A stretch of 64,000 nucleotides of DNA from Saprospiraceae bacterium (lineage in GTDB: Bacteria > Bacteroidota > Bacteroidia > Chitinophagales > Saprospiraceae). The translations under genes and the position numbers were made by a program. Positions 55,777-64,000 of this stretch are shown here, piece by piece (the stretch's first letter is position 1; every line of letters starts with the position of its first letter). The stretch is taken from NCBI GenBank assembly GCA_021604865.1, contig BQJU01000025.1, positions 1 to 64,000 on the forward strand, written 5' to 3'. The notes beneath the pieces were generated by a model that saw only the letters and a list, made by a program, of their open reading frames with translations, was not told the DNA's origin and ran no database searches.

Positions 55777-58700
55777 ATGAAAAACATTGCCGTGGCCCCG
55801 CGATGGTTACCATATTCGTCAATACCCACTGGACTGAATATCAGGCCCCTTTTTCGGCTTTTTTCACTACTGATCATTCTGTTTACCCCTTACCTCTTGT
55901 TGGCACAAAATGCGCCTCATCCCTCCTTTCGTCAATACACGACTGATGATGGGCTGGCCAGTCCGGAAGTCTTTCACATTTTGCAAGATCCGGAAGGTTT
56001 TATCTGGATTTCGACAGACAATGGCGTGAGTCGTTTTGATGGTTACGGATTCAGGAATTATGGCCTGAAGGATGGGTTGCGGGAAAATGTCATCTTCGAG
56101 ATGCAGCTGGATACTTTAGGGCGTTTGTGGATGCAGGCGATGAGTGGCAACCTGTATTACCTGAACGGGCAGACGATCTGCCCATATTGGAACAACGAGG
56201 TGTTGCTGAATTTTAAAAACCGGCCTGACACGGGCAAGGGATTCATCGTGGAAGGTGCCGGAGAGACGGTGCACATCGCCACTTTAAAATATGGCATTCT
56301 TTCCATCGCCAATGATGGTGCCACTACCTCCTATCAACACAAGGAGCCTGCTTATAGCCAGATGTTTGAAAATAAAGGCAAGTCTATTTACGCTTTATTT
56401 GATCATGGTGAACCAGAAAGAGTGCAGGCCTATAAGGATAGTCTGCACCTTCAGAATCTGTACTTTCCGGTCTATATGTATATAAATGATGCCGTGTGGT
56501 CCTTCCACGACTTGTTTTATGCCAGTGACAAGTTTTATAATGCAGAGGCCTTCTTTTTGGGTGAAGGGAAATATTTTTTTCAAATGTATCACAACCTATG
56601 GTTGATAGAAGACGGGAAGGTATCTTGGCGGCACAATTTTCCCTTCAGGATACTGTATGCTCACCTGATGCAAAACGGGCAGTTGTTTGTAGGACTTTAC
56701 GGTCATCAGGGATTAAAGATTTTCGAATCGCTGGAGACTTTTCGGGAAGGGGCCGCGTTTTCCTGCCTGCCGGGTAAGAGTGTGAACTATTTTATGGAAG
56801 ACCGGGAAGGAGGCAAGTGGCTGGCTACTCACGAAGATGGTGTGTTTTATGCTCCTGCTGAGGCCATTATGGTGTATGATAGGGAGGCGGGTTTGCCGGA
56901 TGAGAAAATAACAGCAATAGCGACAAAAAGCGAAAAGGAAGTATATATAGGTTTGGAAAACGGACAAGTATGGAGCCTGAACCCGGAAACAGAAACCTGG
57001 AAAAAACTTCCCGAAATTCCCGATCTGGGCGCTATCCAGAGTCTCTATTTTGACCCTCAAAATCAACAACTTTGGGCAGGGCGTTTTAACTTGTTCTATT
57101 GGCAAGACGATCAGTGGATTCCACGTCCAATTCCTAAAGAGGAAGTGCCCCTCATCAAGGCGAACCGTATTAGGGGGAGCCCCAATTATAAACGCCTATG
57201 GTTGTACCATTACAAGGGTTTTATGAGCATGGAACCGACACTAAATCAGTTCGCTAATCGATATAAATATTTCGACCATCGCATCTTTGCTGTCCAGGAA
57301 GACTTCACCGGTCGGGTTTGGATCGGCCAGTCCAATGGCTTATTCGAATGGAAGGATGGGGCATTACAGGAGCGCCAAAGTTTGCACCCTGCTTTCTCCT
57401 TGCGGGTGGAAGATATCGCCCTGATGCCCGACAGTACTTTGGTGATTGCTACCAAGGGTGGAGGCGTTGTATTCTGGAAGGACGGACAATTCGATCAGAT
57501 CACCACGAAAGAGGGCCTCACTGCTGACATGCTAGAATGTTTGTATGCGGATGAAAATGGAGTCCTATGGGCCGGGACCCTCAATGGCCTGAACCGCATC
57601 ACAGGCACCTGGGGCCAGCGACAGGTGGAGCAAATTACCGTTTTTCACGGGCTCCCTTCCAATGAAATCAACTTCATCAAAACGTATGGCGAAGACGTAT
57701 GGGTGGCCACCAGCAAGGGGCTTGCCCATTTTTTAAACAAAAAGAAAAGTCATTTCTTCCCCAAACCAATACTGGCTTCGGTGTTGGCCAACAATCAGGT
57801 GCTTGATTTGACTAAACCCTTGGCTATGGGGCCGGATAAAAATAACCTGACCATCAATTTTTTTGCCATCAACTACAAGATGAATGGTGAAATTCCTTAC
57901 CGCTACCGGATGGATAGCGGCAATTGGACACAGACATTGAACCGCTCCCTGAACTTTTCTGAATTATCACCGGGTACTCGCTGTTTCGAAGTACAGGCGC
58001 AAAATGAAGACGGTATTTGGAGTGAATCAACGTTCCTCGGGTTTGTCATCAAGCCGCCCTGGTGGAGCAGTTGGTGGGCAAGGATATTGGCGGTGGTTAT
58101 TGCATTGCTGGCAGGATTGGGTGTTTATCTATTCCGTACCCGGCAATTGAAAGAAGCACATCAAATTCAATTACAAATTACGGGATTGGAACGATCGGCT
58201 TTACAGGCGCAGATGAACCCTCATTTTATTTTCAACTGTCTAAATTCCATTCAAAACTTTATCCTGCAAAACGAAAAAGAGGCGGCTATTTTATACCTGG
58301 GCAGTTTTGCCAGTCTGGTGCGGAGTATGCTCAATGCTTCTGTGTCGGGGAAAATTTTGTTGGTGGAGGAAGTGAAATTGTTGAATAATTACCTGGAACT
58401 GGAGCAGTTGCGGTTTAAAAGCCGGTTTACCTATGAAGTTAGAACAGATGGCAATGTGGATGTTTTTGAGGTAGAAATACCACCGCTATTGGTACAACCT
58501 TATGTGGAGAACGCATTGTTGCATGGTATTTCCGGAAGGAAAACCGGTGGGAGAGTAGTGGTTGTTTTTGAAAAAAAGGAGGACTATCTTGAAGTGTCTA
58601 TCGAGGACAACGGGACGGGGGGCATGCCAGAAAATGGGCAAACCCCAAAAACGAAAAATCACAAATCATTTGGTATGTCTATTACCCGGAATAGGTTGGA

Positions 58701-58824
58701 GTTGTTGTCCAATAATAAGGAAAAGAAGGCCGTTAACACTAAGACTTTATATGATGCAAATGGCCAGATTTCCGGCACAAAGGTGATAATTCGCATTGCA
58801 TTAAGAGAAGTATTTATTAAATAA
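55777..58824 (+). CDS. Two-component sensor: propeller repeats and LytS-type histidine kinase
   Basis: 1,015 residues. N-terminal signal or anchor (FSLLIILFTPYLLLAQ) then two-component-regulator propeller blades (about 55-660, ILQDPEGFIWISTDNGVSRFDGYGF, YADENGVLWAGTLNGL). A Y_Y_Y-type module (about 670-755, IKPPWWSSWW) and one membrane span follow (ARILAVVIALLAGLGVYLF). The kinase domain is ALQAQMNPHFIFNCLNSIQNFI (phosphorylated His816) followed by the ATPase part (IPPLLVQPYVENALLHG, IEDNGTGG). The cognate regulator starts 6 bp downstream. The sensed ligand is unknown; periplasmic propellers often sense oligosaccharides or peptides. Confidence 0.92.
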   Translation: MKNIAVAPRWLPYSSIPTGLNIRPLFRLFSLLIILFTPYLLLAQNAPHPSFRQYTTDDGLASPEVFHILQDPEGFIWISTDNGVSRFDGYGFRNYGLKDGLRENVIFEMQLDTLGRLWMQAMSGNLYYLNGQTICPYWNNEVLLNFKNRPDTGKGFIVEGAGETVHIATLKYGILSIANDGATTSYQHKEPAYSQMFENKGKSIYALFDHGEPERVQAYKDSLHLQNLYFPVYMYINDAVWSFHDLFYASDKFYNAEAFFLGEGKYFFQMYHNLWLIEDGKVSWRHNFPFRILYAHLMQNGQLFVGLYGHQGLKIFESLETFREGAAFSCLPGKSVNYFMEDREGGKWLATHEDGVFYAPAEAIMVYDREAGLPDEKITAIATKSEKEVYIGLENGQVWSLNPETETWKKLPEIPDLGAIQSLYFDPQNQQLWAGRFNLFYWQDDQWIPRPIPKEEVPLIKANRIRGSPNYKRLWLYHYKGFMSMEPTLNQFANRYKYFDHRIFAVQEDFTGRVWIGQSNGLFEWKDGALQERQSLHPAFSLRVEDIALMPDSTLVIATKGGGVVFWKDGQFDQITTKEGLTADMLECLYADENGVLWAGTLNGLNRITGTWGQRQVEQITVFHGLPSNEINFIKTYGEDVWVATSKGLAHFLNKKKSHFFPKPILASVLANNQVLDLTKPLAMGPDKNNLTINFFAINYKMNGEIPYRYRMDSGNWTQTLNRSLNFSELSPGTRCFEVQAQNEDGIWSESTFLGFVIKPPWWSSWWARILAVVIALLAGLGVYLFRTRQLKEAHQIQLQITGLERSALQAQMNPHFIFNCLNSIQNFILQNEKEAAILYLGSFASLVRSMLNASVSGKILLVEEVKLLNNYLELEQLRFKSRFTYEVRTDGNVDVFEVEIPPLLVQPYVENALLHGISGRKTGGRVVVVFEKKEDYLEVSIEDNGTGGMPENGQTPKTKNHKSFGMSITRNRLELLSNNKEKKAVNTKTLYDANGQISGTKVIIRIALREVFIK

Positions 58825-58830
58825 AAAACC

Positions 58831-59580
58831 ATGAAACGCATTGCCATTATTGACGACGAATCCGACGCCCGACAATCGCTGAAAATCCTGATCAATAGTT
58901 TATGTCCGGATGTTGAAATCTGTGGCGAAGCCGGTAGTGTGGAAAGCGGCTATATCTTGATCCGTAAAAGTCAACCCCATGGCGTATTACTTGATATCTC
59001 AATGGAAGATGGAACGGGTTTTGATTTATTAGATAAATTTCCTAATCCCTCCTTCCAGGTCATTTTTACCACTGCCCATGATGATTTTGCCTTGAAGGCC
59101 TTTCGCTACCATGCTTTGGACTACCTGTTAAAGCCCACCAATCCGGTAGAATTGGCCCAGGCCATTGACCGGGTGACCGTGGAACTTCCGGAAGATTTTC
59201 CCGCCAGAATCAGCAATTTGCTGGAAAGTACCCGGAATGGCCGATTGGACAAAATAGCCCTCACCAGCCTGGAGGGTATGGTCTTCCTGCACCTCGATCA
59301 AATCGTTCACCTCGAATCAGATGGCAGTTACACCACTTTTTACCTCCTAAACCAAGAGCGTCATTTGATTTCCCGCCCTATGAAGGATTTTGAAGACCTG
59401 TTATCAGAAGATGGCTTTTTTAAGTTGCATCAGTCGCATATTGTCAACCTTTCCTTTGTCAAAAAAATACTCCGCGAAGAGGGTGGATATGCCCTGATGG
59501 AAGATGGTTGCAAAGTGCCCATCGCCCGTCGGCGCAAAGAGGAATTTCTGGAGGTGATGCGGCAGCAGTTTCGAATGTAA
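58831..59580 (+). CDS. LytTR-family response regulator
   Basis: 249 residues. A receiver domain opens with AIIDDESDARQSLKILI and has the phospho-acceptor Asp55 in HGVLLDISMEDG, with a TTAHDDFALKAF switch region. The C-terminal LytTR DNA-binding domain shows VHLESDGSYTTFYL, FFKLHQSHIVNLSFV and EEFLEVM. It starts 6 bp after the kinase, a textbook LytS/LytR pair. Target genes are unknown; the adjacent surface-protein genes are candidates only by position. Confidence 0.93.
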   Translation: MKRIAIIDDESDARQSLKILINSLCPDVEICGEAGSVESGYILIRKSQPHGVLLDISMEDGTGFDLLDKFPNPSFQVIFTTAHDDFALKAFRYHALDYLLKPTNPVELAQAIDRVTVELPEDFPARISNLLESTRNGRLDKIALTSLEGMVFLHLDQIVHLESDGSYTTFYLLNQERHLISRPMKDFEDLLSEDGFFKLHQSHIVNLSFVKKILREEGGYALMEDGCKVPIARRRKEEFLEVMRQQFRM

Positions 59581-59593
59581 AATAAAGCTCCAA

Positions 59594-60619
59594 ATGATCA
59601 ATAAATCATTCACTATAGTCAAATATCTTCTATTGTCAGGATTGCTTGTCCTTTCTGGGCTGCTTTTTATACCCAGAAAATACGAGGTTACCCCATTTCA
59701 GGAAAGAGCAGGTACTCAATATTGGGATTTATCTACCGGATCCAGGATTGGGTATACCCTGATTTCTGCAAGTGGCCCAAGCGAGCCTTTCCCGGTTATC
59801 TACTTACACGGAGGTCCTGGTGGGCGGGTTACGGATGAAACGATTCAGGCATTAAGTCCGTTGGCGGCAGATGGATATGATCTTTATTTTTATGACCAGA
59901 TTGGCAGCGGGCATTCCAATAGGTTGGAAGATATTACCGCCTATACGATAGATCGTCACATACAGGATTTAGCCGCAATTATCAAAAAGACAGAAGCAGA
60001 TAAGGTGACCTTAATCGGCCATTCCTGGGGAGCGATTTTGGCAGCTGTTTTTGTAGCTGACCATGGCGATTTGGTGGAAAAAATTGTCTTTACCGGGCCT
60101 GGTCCGATCCCTCCCATTCGCAGTGAATTGGCACAACTCAAACCTCCGGATAGCCTGCATCTACAAACACCCCAATATTCCAACCGACAAGGAAATGACA
60201 AGGCGCAAAACCTCAGGAGTAGACTCATGGCAAAATGGGCTTACCTCTTTGGCAGCAAATTAGCTTCTGATAAGGAGGCAGATGATTTTGCGGCATATCT
60301 TTTTAGTGAACTGAACAAATCGGCGGTGAAAGACCAACTAGCTACATCAAATGCGAAAGGTGGCGCTGGATTTTATGCCCATATTATGACCTTCAAGAAT
60401 TTTTTTGAAATAAGCGATCCTCGATCTAATCTTAAAAACTCGAAGATCCCGGTTTTGATCATGAGAGGGCAATATGACAACCAAAAATGGGGTTATGCGC
60501 AAGAGTATTTGCAACTTTTTCCAATCCATGAATTGGTAATCATTCCCAATGCCGGGCATTTTATTGATGTGGAGCGTCCGGAGGTGTATTTAACAGAAAT
60601 TAGAGATTTTATTAATTAG
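59594..60619 (+). CDS. Alpha/beta hydrolase, proline-iminopeptidase-like
   Basis: 341 residues. A hydrophobic N-terminus (YLLLSGLLVLSGLLFIP) suggests membrane anchoring or export. The hydrolase core has YLHGGPGGR (oxyanion-hole motif), YDQIGSGHSNR, IGHSWGAILAA (nucleophile Ser144), a lid region, PVLIMRGQYD (acid) and NAGHFIDVERPE (catalytic His). The HGGPGG plus DQ-GSG-S signature is shared with proline iminopeptidases and related S33 enzymes, but ester substrates are also possible. It lies 13 bp after the regulator and is likely co-transcribed. Confidence 0.87.
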   Translation: MINKSFTIVKYLLLSGLLVLSGLLFIPRKYEVTPFQERAGTQYWDLSTGSRIGYTLISASGPSEPFPVIYLHGGPGGRVTDETIQALSPLAADGYDLYFYDQIGSGHSNRLEDITAYTIDRHIQDLAAIIKKTEADKVTLIGHSWGAILAAVFVADHGDLVEKIVFTGPGPIPPIRSELAQLKPPDSLHLQTPQYSNRQGNDKAQNLRSRLMAKWAYLFGSKLASDKEADDFAAYLFSELNKSAVKDQLATSNAKGGAGFYAHIMTFKNFFEISDPRSNLKNSKIPVLIMRGQYDNQKWGYAQEYLQLFPIHELVIIPNAGHFIDVERPEVYLTEIRDFIN

Positions 60620-60699
60620 CGGTTTCGGCGGGTAATTGACGAGAATGCTGATTGTTTTTGAAAAAGTGCGTATTATTCGAATAAAACACCAATGCGATT

Positions 60700-61134
60700 A
60701 TGAACCTCAAAAACTTTGAAACAATAATTGAAGAAAAAATTGTTGCCAGGGGATTTTCCTATTACGAAAATGAGCAGGTAGAAGATTTTGAGCAGGTAGA
60801 AAAAGGCGAGTTCTCAGCAACAATATTTGGCACGGACCAGTATGCTATTTTTATCAAACTGGATAAAACCCTTGAAATCATTGAGCATTCTTGTGATTGT
60901 CCCTACGATTGGGGTGATTACTGTAAACATGTCGTTGCAACACTTTACTATATCAGAGATAATGAATCCTATAAAAAAAAGCCAGATCATTCAGGGAAAA
61001 TTGCCACCATTAAAAAGGAATTAGCCGGTTATACCAAAAAAGAGTTAAAGGAATTGATCCTTGATATCGCTAAAAATGATGGGCGTTTTAAACACAAATT
61101 ATTGTGGCATTTGGGGCATGAGGAGGAGTTTTAA
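60700..61134 (+). CDS. SWIM zinc-finger domain protein
   Basis: 144 residues. Residues about 65-80 show HSCDCPYDWGDYCKHVVA, the CxC...CxH zinc-binding core of SWIM domains. The N-terminal part has ARGFSYYENEQVEDF, the usual lead-in, and a helical tail with EELKELILDIAKNDGRFKH-like content. SWIM domains bind DNA or proteins. In bacteria they often occur next to SNF2 helicases, but none is present here, so this appears to be a stand-alone member. The stop is followed after 6 bp by a full copy of the dispersed repeat. Confidence 0.8.
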   Translation: MNLKNFETIIEEKIVARGFSYYENEQVEDFEQVEKGEFSATIFGTDQYAIFIKLDKTLEIIEHSCDCPYDWGDYCKHVVATLYYIRDNESYKKKPDHSGKIATIKKELAGYTKKELKELILDIAKNDGRFKHKLLWHLGHEEEF

Positions 61135-61140
61135 TGGATT

Positions 61141-61196
61141 AGAGCATGTTTGCAGCCCAAAGGGTGTCCTCCAAACATGCACTAAACATGCTCTTA
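61141..61196. repeat. Dispersed intergenic repeat, full palindromic copy
   Basis: AGAGCATGTTT (61141-61151) and AAACATGCTCT (61184-61194) are perfect reverse complements (11 bp). An inner alternative arm, CAAACATGC (61172-61180), also pairs with GCATGTTTG (61144-61152). The core is CCTCCAAACATGCACTAA, as in 11271-11287. It starts 6 bp after the SWIM gene's stop. Confidence 0.65.
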
Positions 61197-61342
61197 GCAG
61201 TTTTACAAGCACCACATTGACAACTCGATTGTTTTTTACCCAACAATATGAATGATTACCTTCAAACTTACCATTTGCATCGAAAAGCGTAAATTGTACC
61301 CGGAATAGTAGTATTGGAAAAAACCAATTAAACATACATAAC

Positions 61343-62002
61343 ATGCTCAAAAGCATAAACTGGAGGTATGCCATTGGAGAAATCATAATCGTCATTATTG
61401 GCATAACCATTGCCTTTACCCTAAATAAGTATGCTGAAAATGCCAAACATGCTATAGATAAACAGAAGTACCTGGAAAGCTTAATTGGCGATCTCGACAA
61501 TGAAATGCTTCATTTAAATAATAATACAGAAAAATTTCAGCAAAAGATAGCTGATATAAAAGGTTTATTCCCTTATTTAAATGGAAAGATGGATGGAAGA
61601 GATACCATTGTCGGCAAAGTGTTCGGCTTGGCGGAAATCATTCATTTTCAGCCTAATGACATTACTTATAAGACGTTGATTAATTCTGGAGACCTAGGTT
61701 TGTTTGATAATTTTGAATTGAAAAAAGAATTGGAAAATCACTATTCAGACCAGACCCTAATTGAAATGGATTATAAAAGACAAAACAATATTCATGAGAA
61801 ATATTTTGGAGATTTTATGATTCATCATATCGATTTTGACCAGGTAAGAAAAGGAAATTATTCCTTTATTGATGATAAATTATTGAAAAACATAATACAA
61901 AGCCTGTATGGAACTTATATGATCGCGATAACAACCTCAGAAAAAGGGGTAGAACGGTGTCAAAAACTGAAAGAGGTATTAGAGGAAGAAGTGAAAAATT
62001 AA
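61343..62002 (+). CDS. DUF6090 family membrane-anchored protein
   Basis: 219 residues. It opens INWRYAIGEIIIVIIGITIAFTLNKYAE, one membrane span followed by a helical domain (KYLESLIGDLDNEMLHLNNNTEKFQQKI), with ITYKTLINSGDLGLFDN in the middle. This is the typical DUF6090 layout: N-terminal anchor and a soluble coiled part. The function is unknown; the family is mostly found in Bacteroidota. It ends 2 bp before the sulfatase start, so the two are translationally coupled or at least co-transcribed. Confidence 0.85.
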   Translation: MLKSINWRYAIGEIIIVIIGITIAFTLNKYAENAKHAIDKQKYLESLIGDLDNEMLHLNNNTEKFQQKIADIKGLFPYLNGKMDGRDTIVGKVFGLAEIIHFQPNDITYKTLINSGDLGLFDNFELKKELENHYSDQTLIEMDYKRQNNIHEKYFGDFMIHHIDFDQVRKGNYSFIDDKLLKNIIQSLYGTYMIAITTSEKGVERCQKLKEVLEEEVKN

Positions 62003-62004
62003 AT

Positions 62005-63576
62005 ATGGAGATTAATAAAATCAGTGTTTTAGCATTCAGTTTAGGCTGTTTACTTTATTTCAATGCCTGTTCCGACGAAATTAAAAAACCCATACCTCCC
62101 AACATCATTTATATATTAGCTGATGATCTGGGGTATGGCGATATCTCGGCTTTTAATGAAAACGGAAAAATTCACACGCCAAATATAGACCGGATGGCCG
62201 CGGAAGGCATCAAATTCACGGATGCACATACCTCCTCTTCCGTTTGTACGCCCTCCCGGTACGGCATCCTCACCGGCAGGTATAATTGGAGAAGCAGGCT
62301 TAAAAGCGACGTATTAACCGGTACTTCCAAAGCATTGATCCCTACAAGTAGAAGTACGGTTGCTTCCCTATTGCAAAAACAAGGTTATCAAACCGCCTTT
62401 ATCGGAAAATGGCATTTGGGTTGGGATTGGGCGTTAATCAATCCTGAGGAACCCTTGGGAGATGGATGGAACGAAGGAGATTTTGGAAACATTGACTTTT
62501 CAAAACCGGTTAAAAATTCGCCCAATGATTTAGGGTTTGATTATGCCTATGGACATGCAGGATCATTGGACATGGCACCCTACGTATATGTAGAAGATGC
62601 ATTGGCTACCGAAGAACCGGATTCCGCAACAGTCAATACGGGGGAATATTCCTGGTGGCGAAAAGGGCCTACATCTCCGGATTTTATCCATGAGGAGGTG
62701 ACGCCAAACTTTTTTAACATGGCCATCGCCTATACCAAACAAAGTGCAACGGCGGATAAACCTTTTTTTCTGTACCTGCCATTGCCTTCTCCGCATACGC
62801 CCATGTTGCCAACAGCGCAATGGCAAGGCAAAAGTGGGTTGAATCCTTATGGTGATTTTGTTATGATGATTGATCATTATATGGGTATGCTGCTGGATGC
62901 GGTCAAAGCCGCTGGCATCGAAGACAATACCCTGATCATTTTCACTAGCGACAATGGTTGTTCACCCGCAGCAAAAATTGAAGCGCTAGAGGCAAAGGGG
63001 CATTACCCGGGATACGTATACCGGGGACACAAAGCCGATATCTTTGAAGGTGGCCACCGGGTTCCCTTCATTGTCAAATGGCCAAAGAAAATAAAAAAAG
63101 GCATTATTTCCGACGAGACAATATGCACCACCGATCTGATGGCGACCTGTGCCGATATTCTTGGCTATTCCTTATCCGATAACGAAGGGGAAGATAGTTA
63201 CAGCCTGCTCCCATTGTTTGAACAAAAAACACAGGCCAAACCCTTGAGGGAAGCTACCGTCCACCACTCAATCAATGGCAGCTTCGCAATCAGAAAAGGG
63301 GACTGGAAACTAATTATGTGCCCAGGCTCAGGCGGATGGAGCTTTCCAAAACCCGATAATAAAACCGTGATTGACTCCCTTCCTCCCATTCAATTGTACA
63401 ACCTGAAAGAAGATCCTGCGGAAAGCAAAAACCTACAGGCTGCCTATCGGGAAAAAGTAGTGGAATTAAGAGCACTATTAACAAAATATATTGTCGATGG
63501 CCGCAGTACGCCTGGAGCTAAACAAAAGAATGATGGGATTACTTCGGAATGGAAGCAAATTGATTTTGTGAAATAA
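62005..63576 (+). CDS. Sulfatase (arylsulfatase family), lipoprotein
   Basis: 523 residues from ATG 62005; the open frame extends upstream over the DUF6090 end and is not used. The signal has a lipobox-like LLYFNAC. The sulfatase core has IIYILADDLGYGDIS (metal Asp pair), SSVCTPSRYGILTGRY (CxPSR with formylglycine precursor Cys81), KWHLGWDW and FTSDNGC. The Cys must be matured by a formylglycine-generating enzyme or anaerobic maturase, not present here. Substrates are probably sulfated polysaccharides or aryl sulfates. Envelope location is inferred from the signal. Confidence 0.92.
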   Translation: MEINKISVLAFSLGCLLYFNACSDEIKKPIPPNIIYILADDLGYGDISAFNENGKIHTPNIDRMAAEGIKFTDAHTSSSVCTPSRYGILTGRYNWRSRLKSDVLTGTSKALIPTSRSTVASLLQKQGYQTAFIGKWHLGWDWALINPEEPLGDGWNEGDFGNIDFSKPVKNSPNDLGFDYAYGHAGSLDMAPYVYVEDALATEEPDSATVNTGEYSWWRKGPTSPDFIHEEVTPNFFNMAIAYTKQSATADKPFFLYLPLPSPHTPMLPTAQWQGKSGLNPYGDFVMMIDHYMGMLLDAVKAAGIEDNTLIIFTSDNGCSPAAKIEALEAKGHYPGYVYRGHKADIFEGGHRVPFIVKWPKKIKKGIISDETICTTDLMATCADILGYSLSDNEGEDSYSLLPLFEQKTQAKPLREATVHHSINGSFAIRKGDWKLIMCPGSGGWSFPKPDNKTVIDSLPPIQLYNLKEDPAESKNLQAAYREKVVELRALLTKYIVDGRSTPGAKQKNDGITSEWKQIDFVK

Positions 63577-63595
63577 TATTGCAATATACCTCGCC

Positions 63596-64000
63596 TTATT
63601 TCAACTCCAAAATCAAGGCCCCTTTCATCTGTAATTCCACTTGTTCTCCCAACTGATAAGATTTGCCAGAAAGTACATCCTTACCCTCCGATATTCCAGC
63701 TAACATTTCAGCAAAACGGTCGAGATTTAGCTGATAGGCAGCTTCATTTTTGTTTAAGATGACCATGAGTTTTTGCTGGCCGTTGTAACGGAAATAGACA
63801 TAAACATTGTCCTGTGGCGTAAAATGCATCAATTTGCCATAGTGTACCACTGGGGCTGTCTGCCGCCAGGTGAGTAGTTTTTTCATAAAAGCCTGCGCAT
63901 CTTTCTCTTGATCAGAAAGCCCCTGGCCGGTAAAACCATTCACCTGATCTCCAGCCCAGCCACCAGGAAAATCACTGCGGATGATACCATGATCGTTAGT
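63596..64000 (-). CDS. C-terminal end of an alpha-amylase-family glycosidase (5' end outside window)
   Basis: The frame is open on the minus strand from the right edge to the stop at 63596. The visible part reads IIRSDFPGGWAGDQVNGFTGQGLS (split), then AFMKKLLTWRQTAPVVHYGKLMHF and YVYFRYNGQQKLMVILNKNE, and ends in a beta domain (LILELK). This matches the C-terminal region of cyclomaltodextrinase/neopullulanase-like GH13 proteins (SusA type) in Bacteroidota. The catalytic residues lie outside the window. It is convergent with the sulfatase, 19 bp apart. Confidence 0.8.
   Translation of the reverse strand, partial: TNDHGIIRSDFPGGWAGDQVNGFTGQGLSDQEKDAQAFMKKLLTWRQTAPVVHYGKLMHFTPQDNVYVYFRYNGQQKLMVILNKNEAAYQLNLDRFAEMLAGISEGKDVLSGKSYQLGEQVELQMKGALILELK

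Noticed and set aside
55563-55946. 127-codon rightward frame before the sensor kinase
   Set aside because: Its second half overlaps the kinase start in another frame, and its composition (many Pro, Ser, Ile, Asn) is not protein-like.

Overview
The window reads as a piece of a Bacteroidota chromosome, most likely from a gliding or surface-active marine-type lineage such as the Saprospiria (Lewinella-like). This taxonomic placement is inference. It rests on five large secreted proteins with type IX secretion (T9SS) C-terminal sorting domains, one remnant of such a domain, a PorP/SprF-family gene, a DUF6090 gene, a one-cysteine DksA-like regulator and DUF1501/DUF1800 neighbours. I see no rRNA, tRNA, CRISPR array, integrase or transposase. 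The two window edges cut genes.

Layout. 1-2.7 kb: the tail of one T9SS-sorted protein and a complete BNR/Ycf48-like one. 2.7-3.6 kb: a non-coding stretch with an 85-bp direct repeat and a MITE-like inverted-repeat element. 3.6-9.1 kb: housekeeping genes (leftward rsmA, yqeY and an antiquitin-type aldehyde dehydrogenase; rightward pdxA, a DksA-family gene and lspA). 9.3-10.2 kb: a two-gene cassette resembling an orphan polymorphic-toxin C-terminal domain with its immunity gene. 10.4-14 kb: a tandem universal stress protein and a leftward DUF1800-DUF1501 pair. 14.2-22.4 kb: a large T9SS protein, a Big2+DM13 lipoprotein, a beta-barrel protein and a tricorn-like S41 protease. 22.5-28 kb: fdhD, a lipoprotein, an ABC exporter, a methyltransferase, a truncated T9SS tail and an NlpC/P60 hydrolase. 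28.1-29.2 kb: a secreted beta-helix protein, followed by about 1.1 kb without genes.

30.3-40 kb is the most coherent functional block: PorP/SprF-like, a PorE-like TPR/PD40/CarboxypepD_reg/OmpA protein, and a 1,959-residue SprB-like PKD/Ig adhesin ending in the gliding-motility C-terminal domain. This is a recurrent arrangement in T9SS/gliding genomes, in which the first two products probably serve export or anchoring of the third. 40.2-49.7 kb: accessory enzymes (DODA-type dioxygenase, GH5 glycosidase, class III cyclase, NamZ/DUF1343 muramidase, a second universal stress protein) among unrecognised small proteins. 49.9-55.3 kb: a 1,825-residue leftward SBBP/HYR protein. 55.8-59.6 kb: a propeller-type LytS-like histidine kinase with its LytTR regulator. 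59.6-64 kb: an alpha/beta hydrolase, a SWIM protein, DUF6090, a sulfatase and the end of an alpha-amylase-family gene.

The least explained signal is a dispersed intergenic repeat whose left half resembles AGAGCATGTTTGGAGG and whose right half resembles CCTCCAAACATGCACTAA. I count about ten full or half copies across the window, always between genes. One lies at the break of a truncated T9SS gene and several sit just after stop codons. The toxin/immunity-like pair and this repeat are the best candidates for undescribed biology. The rest is largely ordinary for the group.
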